In this document: in pieces, positions 30,289 through 39,523 of the stretch
Numbering within the stretch: position 1 is the first letter of the stretch
How the letters are laid out: each line of letters begins with the position of its first letter
NCBI GenBank assembly: GCA_903953935.1
Contig: CAJBLF010000052.1
Coordinates: 1-39,523 of the forward strand
DNA length: 39,523 nucleotides
Direction: 5' to 3'
Source of the DNA: an uncultured bacterium
GTDB taxonomy: Bacteria; Patescibacteriota; Gracilibacteria; Absconditabacterales; Absconditicoccaceae
The notes under the pieces: generated by a model
Seen by the model: only the letters and a program-made list of their open reading frames with translations
Told to the model about the DNA's origin: nothing
Databases searched by the model: none
Position numbers and translations under genes: made by a program

Positions 30289-30942
30289 CTAACGTTTACA
30301 TAAATCAACAACAGCTTGTTTGTCCTTATTGCTAACATGCGTAAAATGTTGTAATACATAGGCAATATATCAATCTACTAACAATGTTTGTGATTGTTGC
30401 TGAGTCAATCCTCTGCTCATCATATAAAACAATTTCTGTTGATCAAGCGTATCAATATTCGCTCCATGTGCAGCAGTGACATTATAAGAAGCTACATTGA
30501 GTTTGGGTAATGTTTTGAGCGAGATATTTTTACCTAAAACGATGTTCTGCTCAAGTAAACGGCCGTGGACCTGATCAAGATGCATTCAGACATCGATAGA
30601 ACCATCGATAGAAACTTTTGATCCATCATAAAGAAAGGAAATAAGTTCCACATCAGCAGAAGTATGAGAATGAGCCAATGAAACCTTAAGCGTACCAGAA
30701 ATAGCATGAGTACTATCAGAAGGAAAGATTCCAAAAACTTTGCAAGAACAATGCGATCCTTTGGTAATAAATTGAATATCAATATCAGGATGAGAAGTCA
30801 CCACAAGATACGTCAAAGAGCTATGTGGAGATAATTCTATTGTTTTCTTTCACGCAGCAGTAAAAAATTCAATAAGTTCAAGAGTATCTCAAGAACCTAC
30901 AGACACAGCATGAAGCGATGAAAGTGAGTTATTTTTGGACAT
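30289..30942 (-). CDS. SufD/SufB-like protein, shortened
   Basis: 217 residues, about half of SufD (around 430). The C-terminal part is SufBD-like: ITKGSHCSCKVFGIFPSD, VHGRLLEQNIVLGKNISLKT, PKLNVASYNVTAAHGANID, QQKLFYMMSRGLTQQQSQTL, ending in a helix. SufB/C/D assembles Fe-S clusters. No sufC, sufB or sufS is adjacent. The frame is open farther upstream; ATG 30963 is also possible. It overlaps the preceding gene by 14 bp, so translation is coupled. Whether this short form still works in Fe-S assembly is unknown. Confidence 0.8.
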
Positions 30943-31384
30943 TTGGACTGTTTTGGATAACATTAAGAAGTTGGTCTCTAGAGGTAGTTCCAGATGATAT
31001 TTGTGAACCAGAAGAAGGTTGTTCATCAGTAGTAAATCAGAAATCTTGTCCGCTAGAATCAGAAAGTGATCCATCAGAAACGGAATTTAAATCCTCTTCA
31101 AAACTTGGATCGTAAACATCTAAACCAGAAAGCTGATTATCTCATGTATCATTGGAAAACATATCTGCAATTTCTCATGATCACTGATAGGTATTTGACC
31201 AGAAAGGATCACTCCATGTAGCAGGTTGAGACCAATGAAAGACTGATCGATCATTGCTATTCAAAAAAGATATATACGCACCTGTATCCCAATTCATCTT
31301 AGCCAATCACATAAACAAAAGGAATATGATAATGGAAAATAGCGATCGTAAGAGATATTTTATAAATCTACCGAGAAATTTCAT
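30929..31384 (-). CDS. Membrane-anchored Ser/Asp-rich protein, unknown function
   Basis: 151 residues. Basic start MKFLGRFIKYLLRS, one helix (LFSIIIFLLFMGLA), then an outside part with several Trp (FHWSQPATWSDPFWS) and a low-complexity Ser/Asp/Gly tail. Several Gly are TGA-coded, including two in YQGSGE. It is the first gene of the minus-strand run ending with dnaA and overlaps the SufD-like gene by 14 bp. No family recognised. Confidence 0.72.
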
Positions 31385-31422
31385 GAGAAAAAACTATGAT
31401 ATAAAAGATAGGTATACAAAAA

Positions 31423-31450
31423 AATATACGGATTATCGGACCACTATCAA
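31423..31450 (-). promoter_or_regulatory. Candidate promoter of the dnaA run
   Basis: On the minus strand TTGATA (31445-31450), 16 bp, TATATT (31423-31428), about 40 bp before the ATG at 31384. Confidence 0.45.
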
Positions 31451-31509
31451 TATTATCTTACAGTAAGGAAAATCGACTTTCATTATAGGTTTGTTTGCAC
31501 ATAAAATAT

Positions 31510-31537
31510 TTGACAAAACCACTAAAAAGATTATAAT
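31510..31537 (+). promoter_or_regulatory. Near-consensus sigma-70 promoter
   Basis: TTGACA (31510-31515), 16 bp, TATAAT (31532-31537). Both hexamers are perfect consensus, the strongest promoter seen in the window. It drives the repetitive exported protein gene at 31578. Confidence 0.8.
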
Positions 31538-31577
31538 TAAACAGATAAAAATCTACGTACTTTTACCCATTTATGAT

Positions 31578-33038
31578 ATGATTATGAAAAAAATTTTATT
31601 AAGCATGATCCTTGTAGGAATCTTCTGAGGACTTACATCGCTGGCATCTGCAAACAACACAAGTTGCAAGAATGTAGAATTTTCTAATGGAGTAACTGCA
31701 TGTGTAAATATTAATAAAATAAGTTCAACCAGACGAGAACTTGAAACAACTGCAGACAACTGATCAACATCACTTTTGAGATGTGATATTATGACACCAG
31801 ATTCTCAACTCAAAAGCGTATCTTCATGTAACGGAGAATTCGCATATGATGTAAGTAGAGCAGGAAGAATAAAACTTTGGATCAGATATAATGAAGTTGC
31901 ACCTATTGATCGAGAAGGAAAACCAGACAACACAAGTGAATGGACCTATCCACAACGAATATATGATTTCGACAACGAAGAGCGAGTAGATGACAATCTA
32001 AGTAGCAATTCTAATTCCAATGGTGATCTAGATAATTTCTACCTCACTACTGATGATACTACTCCTTCTACTTCTCAGTATGTTGATCTTACTGTTGAAG
32101 TGAGAGATAGCAGTGATGATACTGTTACTGATTATACAGATAGCATCAATTTCAAGGTCTACTACAGATCTTCTAGCTCTTCTTCTTGGACTCCAACTAC
32201 CTCTTCTACTTACTACACTATGAGCTCTTCATATTCCAATGGATATGATTTCACGTCTTCTAACAATGGAATCAAGACATTCACCAATCTTATCAAATTC
32301 AACAAGAATAATTATGATTATAAAGTAAGAGTATATGATGAAAACGATACCTCTATCTACAGAGAGATAACCTATTATGTAGGTTCAAGTAATTCTAATT
32401 CCAATGGTGATTTAGATAATTTCTACCTCACTACTGATGATACTACTCCTTCTACTTCTCAGTATATTGATCTTACTGTTGAAGCAAGAGATAGCAGTGA
32501 TGATACTGTTACTGATTATACAGATAGCATCAATTTTAAGGTCTACTACAGATCTTCTAGCTCTTCTTCTTGGACTCCAACTACCTCTTCTACTTACTAT
32601 ACTATGAGCTCTTCATATTCCAATGGATATGATTTCACGTCTTCTAACAATGGAATCAAGACATTCACCAATCTTATCAAATTCAACAAGAACAATTATG
32701 ATTATAAAGTAAGAGTATATGATGAAAACGATACCTCTATTTACAAAGAGATAACGTATTATGTAGGTTCAAGTAGTAATTCCAACGTTGATGGATTTAC
32801 ATCAAGCGAACTCAATACCGTACAAGGTATTTACGATGCACGAGACAATCTGATTGGTGATTTGGAAAATCAATATTCTAGACTTAGAAACAGCACAAGA
32901 CGACAGACTATGTGAGATGAACTAAAAGTTGCAATGCAGGAAATTATTGATGATGACACAAACAAGACCTATGATAACTTTGATGATTTTTATGCTGCAT
33001 GGTTAGATCGATATAGATATACCAACAGTATAAAATAA
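31578..33038 (+). CDS. Exported Ser/Asp-rich protein with two 128-residue repeats
   Basis: 486 residues. Signal peptide MIMKKILLSMILVGIFGGLT ending in SLASA. The N-terminal domain has paired cysteines (TSCKNVE, TACVNI, LRCDIM, SSCNGE) suggesting disulfides. Two repeats follow, each starting at SNSNGDLDNFYLTTDD with DYTDSINFKVYYRSSSSSSW and KVRVYDENDTS, beta-rich and Ig-like in pattern, then a helical tail LNTVQGIYDARDNLIGDLEN. The repeats are almost identical, a recent duplication. It is probably secreted or cell-surface, perhaps an adhesin; that is inference. The perfect promoter suggests abundance. ATG 31584 is a second possible start. Confidence 0.85.
32007..32774 (+). repeat. 384-bp tandem DNA repeat inside the exported protein gene
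   Basis: Unit 1 at 32007-32390, unit 2 at 32391-32774, in frame (128 codons). The units differ at only a handful of bases; protein changes seen are V/I, V/A and R/K. Confidence 0.93.
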
Positions 33039-33070
33039 GACAAAAGCATATACTATACAAACAAATATAA

Positions 33071-33097
33071 AAGTGGACAAACCTGTCCACTTTTTTT
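33071..33097 (+). terminator. Terminator after the exported repeat protein gene
   Basis: AAGTGGAC (33071-33078) pairs with GTCCACTT (33085-33092), then T-run. Confidence 0.88.
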
Positions 33098-33181
33098 ATT
33101 GAAAGCCTAAACCAAATAAGTAAAACCACCATAGAATATACCATTCCATATTTCGGTCATTTTATTGTTTAGTTGTTGTGT

Positions 33182-34381
33182 ATGAAAAAAAGGTGATATC
33201 TCCTTTGAAAAAGAAAAGGGTTTACATTACTCGAAGTGCTGATAGCTACCACAGGTTTTTTTATATTGTTGGCAGTAATCATGACTATCTATATGAGGAT
33301 GATTAGACTCAAATACAATATACAAGCAAGAACAAACATTATACAAGACTCTTATTTTACAATAGAAAAGATAAATATTCTACTCAAAGATTATACCATC
33401 GATTACGAAGAATATTTCAACAGAAAAAATGTTGGATGTGATGAATATACAGAACCGTTTATACGATCTGGAGGATGAATAAATGGATACTGCGACATGT
33501 TTACTGCATATGGAAACAATAACAATACAGATTCCTTAGCCCCTACATCACAATATATACCGCCAAACGAACGCAAAATATATTTCTGTAGTTCAAATAC
33601 GACTACTGATCCAAACGAGCCACAAAAAGTTATTACCAATACTGATATACAAAATGGATCATGATGTCTAAATACAGGACAACAATCGTTCGGACAATAT
33701 TATCGACAATTCCGAGACGTAAAATATGATGTAGATTCGATGACAGGAGCATGGAATGATGATGACGATGAAAATGTTATGAAGTGACCAAGTGCAATAG
33801 ACGATGCTACTGGAACACAAGAACTCTATCTCATTTCTCAGGACGGTAAATCAAGGGTACTTATGAGAAGAGTACTCATAGAAAGTGGAGATTGGAACCA
33901 CGACTGAACAACAGGAGACAATGATACAGAAGAACGATATACATTACAAATATTAAAACTCAGAGGATTCGATGCAGGAAACAAACATGACTTTGATGTA
34001 GATAATTCTTCATGAGTCTATGATGGAAAAATAGATACTCGAGCCTGTGACTATGCACAAGGATTTGTATGTGCTTGAACTGATATAGACACTACACTCT
34101 ATCCATGATATAAACTTCCTACTGACCAAAACGACGGCCGAGTAAACTTATTTCAAAAAAATATCACCATCAGCGATCGAAATCTCATGATCTATCCAAC
34201 GAAAAATCCAAAATATGCATTAGCAGAAGATGACGTACAAATAAATCCATATTTCACCTTAAATATGACGAGTAAGCTCTACGGAAAAATACGACAGCAA
34301 AGACTTGGAATGGAAGATATTGGCACATTCAAAATAGATATACAAACTACATTCAATACTAAAAATTTTTATACCAAATAA
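33182..34381 (+). CDS. Type IV pilin-like protein with prepilin cleavage motif
   Basis: 399 residues. The N-terminus KRKGFTLLEVLIATTGFFIL is a class III (prepilin) signal: cleavage after KG before FTLLE, with Glu at position 5 of the mature protein. A long outside domain follows with several Cys (NVGCDEY, GYCDMF, YFCSSN, SGCLNT) and Asp-rich stretches such as WNDDDDENV and WNHDGTTGDNDTEE that could bind calcium. It is far longer than a major pilin, so a minor or tip pilin or pseudopilin is more likely. No pilus assembly genes are nearby. Rich in TGA-coded Gly. Confidence 0.83.
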
Positions 34382-34420
34382 TTGTATCATAGAATTATTT
34401 TATCGTTTTATTACTTCATC

Positions 34421-36616
<2,196 letters not shown>

Positions 36617-36624
36617 AAAAAATT

Positions 36625-36647
36625 CCCGCAAAACGCGGGTTTTTTTA
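36625..36647 (+). terminator. Terminator after lysS
   Basis: CCCGC (36625-36629), loop AAAAC, GCGGG (36635-36639), then eight T ending just before the stop codon of the convergent receiver gene. Confidence 0.85.
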
Positions 36648-37022
36648 TTATACTCTAGAAAGTAGAGACGCAATAAGAGAGAAAAGATGTGTAAGAGCAG
36701 GAGACAGTATAGGTTTTCTTAGATATGCATCATAACCAATCTCTTGATAAGTTTTCTCAATATCATTACCAGTAATAGAGACAATAATGAGTTTGGGACA
36801 ATGTTTTTTTATTAACCTGGTAGCAGTATCGCCATTCATAATGGGCATATTACCATCCATAAAGACCACATCTACTTTTTGATCAGAAAGACACATATCC
36901 ACTGCCTCTTGTCCATTGGCAGCAAAAAGTACGTCAAAACCGTAATAACCAACGAGTTCGCCAAACTCTTTACGAGTCATGGCATGATCATCAACAATAA
37001 GAGCTATATTTTTTGTTTTCAT
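36648..37022 (-). CDS. Stand-alone response-regulator receiver domain
   Basis: 124 residues, one REC domain and nothing else. ALIVDDHAMTR holds the acidic pair, VDVVFMDGNMPIMNG the phospho-accepting Asp, IIVSITGND the Thr switch and DAYLRKPI the conserved Lys. With no output domain it works like CheY or Spo0F, by protein contact. No histidine kinase gene is near. It follows the arginine decarboxylase gene by 68 bp on the same strand and may share its transcript. Confidence 0.92.
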   Translation of the reverse strand: MKTKNIALIVDDHAMTRKEFGELVGYYGFDVLFAANGQEAVDMCLSDQKVDVVFMDGNMPIMNGDTATRLIKKHCPKLIIVSITGNDIEKTYQEIGYDAYLRKPILSPALTHLFSLIASLLSRV

Positions 37023-37090
37023 AGAGAGTGTTTTTTCTATCAGTATATATTTCTATAAAAAAAACAATAATAAATATTTTTGTAGAGGAA

Positions 37091-37636
37091 CTATTCCAAA
37101 ATAAAAACAGCTGACGAAATAACAGTAGTCCACAAGCCGTCTTTGTTTCATTGTGCAGATTGTGCTATATTTCTGGTTTTGAATATTTTTCCACTAGCGA
37201 TATATTCTTGTTTTCTTTCATCTCGATTTTTATCAACATCAAACTCAATTCACAAGGTAGTAGCCAACATAGTAGCTGCGAGATCTTCAGCATAATCTCA
37301 ACACTTTTCTTCAGTTTCTCAGTATCCATGATGTTCGGAGAGATATCCATAGTTTTCACTATCTGCTGGTATCGCCAATCCGATGGAAGCGGAAATAAGT
37401 CTATTCGGTTCGTTAGTATCCATCCTTGCCATAACACAAAAGGTTATCTGACCTGGTGCAAGCAATTTTTCTCATTCAGATTTTGAAAGGATTTTACACG
37501 TAGGAGGATAAATACTTGATACATACACAAGATTGCATTTTTCTATTCATGCTTGTCTCAAAGCCAATTCAAAGCTAGCTAACTTATCTTTGTGTACACC
37601 AACACCTTTAGTAAAGAAAACTTTTTTTGGAATCAT
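37091..37636 (-). CDS. pdaD: Pyruvoyl-dependent arginine decarboxylase
   Basis: 181 residues. [48 protein letters not shown] matches the PvlArgDC family of archaea and Chlamydiae. Self-cleavage takes place in the VSSI motif between the two Ser, the second becoming the pyruvoyl group. Later blocks [20 protein letters not shown] and [19 protein letters not shown] are also family-like. It converts arginine to agmatine for polyamine synthesis or acid resistance. No agmatinase or antiporter is adjacent. Confidence 0.92.
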
Positions 37637-37814
37637 AAAAAAAATTTAAAAAAAATAAAAGATAGTTGTATATGTATTCTTGTAAGCAAAAAAAACAAGA
37701 TGGAAAATCATTTTTTTGTTTTACCATACAACAAATTAAATGTTGTTTTTACCAGCAATATTTTTATGCTCTGGTATCGTTTAGTGGCTTTATAATATAA
37801 ACGTTTCATAACAT

Positions 37815-38726
37815 ATGTTCATAGGTAATCAGGAAAATATTAAAACATTAACAAAATACCTCGATATGTTCTTTGCAGGAGACACCAAGGCTCCACATTT
37901 TTTGATTATAGCAGGACCACAACATATAGGAAAATCCAGTATCATCCAAGAATTACTCAAGGAAAGAATGGGGAATTATTTCGTAACGGATACGCTACAG
38001 ATAAGAGATTTTTCTGAACAATTAGAAAAAAAGCACAACCTCAAAGTAAAAACCGTACCAAACGCAGAGACCTTCAAAACATTGATTAGGGATCATAATT
38101 ATCAAGATATCGGAATCAGAGACGTTAACGCTCGATTACAACAATCAGCAATAGGAAAGCACAAAGTTGTGTTCTTAGAAAACATAGAAAGAATGATTGG
38201 AGAAGCGTCCAATGCATTTCTCAAAACATGCGAAGAACCATTACCAAAAAGACTGATAATAACAACAACATCAAATCCTACACAACTACTCGAAACCATA
38301 CTTTCCAGAGCATTGATGATAAAATTCAATGAACTCTCAGATAATGAGTTATCACAACGAATGAGCGATAAAAATATCTTCACCGAAAACAAAGAACTTA
38401 AACAATTGGTAATAAATATGGCTATGGGAAAGCCATGAATAGCGCAACGCATATATGATCTTATAGAAAAAGAACCAGAATTAGAAAAAACATTTACCGA
38501 TCTTATTCACAATCTTTCTACAGGAAAAAAACGTTTTTTCGCTCACGATGCATTAAAAAAACTATACAAATACGGAATCCTAGAGGCATTTATCGATGGA
38601 CGAATAAGCTATTGTGTAAACAATAATATGCAAGAAAAATGACAAAGACGATTAACAACAAAAAAACTTATGAGAACCAACGTAAACACAGAAAACTTAC
38701 TCCTCTACTGATTACTCGATAACTAA
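37815..38726 (+). CDS. holB: DNA polymerase III delta' clamp-loader subunit (HolB-like)
   Basis: 303 residues. Starts MFIGNQENIKTLTKYLDMF, with a variant Walker A AGPQHIGKSSII, the DnaX/HolB blocks GIRDVNARLQQSAIGKHKVV, FLENIERMIGEASNAFLKTC, EEPLPKRLIITTTSN and LLETILSRALMIKF, followed by a helical lid and C-terminal collar. The SRC-like motif reads SRA. Together with DnaX and HolA it loads the sliding clamp. The gap of 178 bp upstream contains small A/T hairpins and a TATAAT (37791-37796) 19 bp before the ATG, with no clear -35. Confidence 0.87.
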
Positions 38727-38741
38727 ACAAACAAAAATTTG

Positions 38742-38891
38742 ATGAATTTTCTCATTATTGTAGGAGATACTCAGAATTTTGTCGATTGTAGTATCGCTGA
38801 ATGAAGTAGTCATATCAAAGAGTATCAATTTTTAATAAAGATGAAGGGACAATCGACGAGGGGTTTTTTGGTTTCTTTTTGGACCTGGTAG
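38742..38891 (+). CDS. Doubtful 49-codon frame running into the palindromic repeat
   Basis: ATG at 38742, TAG at 38889 with UGA as Gly. The first 35 residues (MNFLIIVGDTQNFVDCSIAE, then GSSHIKEYQFLIKMKG) read like protein, while the rest is encoded by repeat sequence (GFLVSFWTW). It may be a gene cut short by the repeat, or chance. No family recognised. Confidence 0.25.
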
Positions 38892-38949
38892 CCAAAAAGA
38901 AACGCCCAGCCGGCGAGGCGATAGAAAAAGGAAGTCTAACGAAGCGTTT
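38861..38949. repeat. Interspersed palindromic repeat, copy 2
   Basis: GTTTCTTTTTGG (38871-38882) and CCAAAAAGAAAC (38892-38903) form a perfect 12-bp stem with a 9-nt loop, preceded by GGGGTTTTTTG and followed by GCCCAGCCGGCGAGGCG and, after about 20 bases, GAAGCGTTTAAA. The order matches copy 1 at 661-720. It lies just before the UPF0489-like gene. Confidence 0.8.
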
Positions 38950-38965
38950 AAATTTTTTAAAAAAT

Positions 38966-39523
38966 ATGTACAAAATCTGAACATATATCACCGACCCGAT
39001 TTGAAACAACGAATTTCATTATAATGAAAGAATCGCACTTTGATCGAAAGGGGAAATTTTTATTCCAAATCTGATTCAAGGAAATCTAGATAATCTCGAA
39101 GAAGGATCAGAAATAGTTTTTGAAGAAATTGAAAATGGAAAACTAAGAAGTTGTACCGGACTCAAACATTTTATACAGACAACATATAAGGAAATACCCA
39201 CCTACATTTTTGACAATCACAATCATGCACTTTTTTTCCGATACCGATATACAAAACAGTTTGAAGATACGAAACCATTTGTAGTAATACACATCGATCA
39301 ACACGCAGACACCAAAGAAAACAAAAATAGTTTTAACGTAGCACACGCTTCACCACAAGAAGTATTGAGTTTTACCAACTACGGATGTAATGTAGGTAAT
39401 TTCCTCACCTCAGCTAAAGACGCATGAATTATAGAACAAGTCATCCAGATCAGAAGCCAACACGCGCTACACAATATGAAGACATTAGATTTTCATACCT
39501 ATAATTATATCCTGGATATTGAT
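38966..39523 (+). CDS. UPF0489-family protein, 5' part (cut by window edge)
   Basis: The first 186 residues; the gene continues beyond the window. IPTYIFDNHNHALFFRYRY matches the DNHNHAL motif and FVVIHIDQHADTKEN the metal-like HxDxHxD motif of UPF0489 (C5orf22-like) proteins, a family related in pattern to arginase/deacetylase folds but without a proven function. TGA codes Gly in YKIGTY, PIGNNE, ALGSKG and KDAGIIEQ. The start at 38966 follows the repeat element; no Shine-Dalgarno motif. Confidence 0.8.

Noticed and set aside
27463-31384. Replication origin next to dnaA
   Set aside because: No cluster of DnaA boxes (TTATCCACA-like) and no dnaN seen near the gene.

Overview
This window comes from an AT-rich bacterial genome in which UGA is read as glycine. 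In frame after frame TGA falls on a codon that the protein family requires to be Gly: TEGHPDK of MetK, the ABC signature LSAGE, the SAM loop DVGTGGGF of RsmG, GYAEGL of alanine racemase, KGEPVGSK of HrcA. All 39 complete genes end in TAA (32) or TAG (7), none in TGA. This is translation table 25, known from Gracilibacteria (BD1-5) and Absconditabacteria (SR1) of the Patescibacteria/CPR radiation. I cannot choose between those two from this window. Under the standard code nearly every gene here would look broken, so all coordinates below assume UGA = Gly.

Layout. 1-500: 5' part of metK on the minus strand behind a SAM-I riboswitch and terminator. 500-920: gene-free, with copy 1 of a palindromic interspersed repeat. 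920-7400: a T4SS coupling-protein-like ATPase, TatD nuclease, an RseP-type site-2 protease, a small membrane protein and a glycosyltransferase. 7400-10700: two HD-domain hydrolases (one of the SpoT/MESH1 type), a secreted protein, a small membrane protein and pheS. 11060-17520: an FtsE-like ATPase, an unknown protein, an HrcA repressor with a candidate operator, an unknown protein, a Nudix hydrolase, a ribosome hibernation factor, GreA, a histidine phosphatase, a membrane-anchored protein and RsmG. 17520-20740: a possible structured RNA, a four-helix membrane protein, a 75-bp tandem repeat, a ZIP transporter, an orphan InsA-like protein and alanine racemase. 20970-27380: ClpC, an exported ferredoxin-like lipoprotein, a GC-rich candidate non-coding RNA, and two large proteins I do not recognise. 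27460-31390: a minus-strand run of membrane protein, SufD-like protein, VWA protein, membrane protein and DnaA. 31580-39523: a repetitive exported protein, a pilin-like protein, a LysRS-HD fusion, a receiver domain, pyruvoyl arginine decarboxylase, a clamp-loader delta' subunit, repeat copy 2 and the start of a UPF0489 protein.

Most of the content is core housekeeping (translation, replication, proteolysis, cell wall). Accessory material consists of surface or secreted proteins with family-specific repeats. No tRNA, rRNA, CRISPR array, complete insertion sequence or cluster of DnaA boxes was found. Promoters that can be seen are ordinary sigma-70 type (TTGACA/TATAAT with 16-17 bp spacing). 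Start codons mostly lack a Shine-Dalgarno motif. The most interesting unexplained pieces are the GC-rich structured stretch after the ferredoxin gene, the 75-bp double-hairpin tandem repeat, the three-way-junction element upstream of the four-helix membrane protein, the period-7 micro-repeats at gene borders, and the lysyl-tRNA synthetase-HD fusion.
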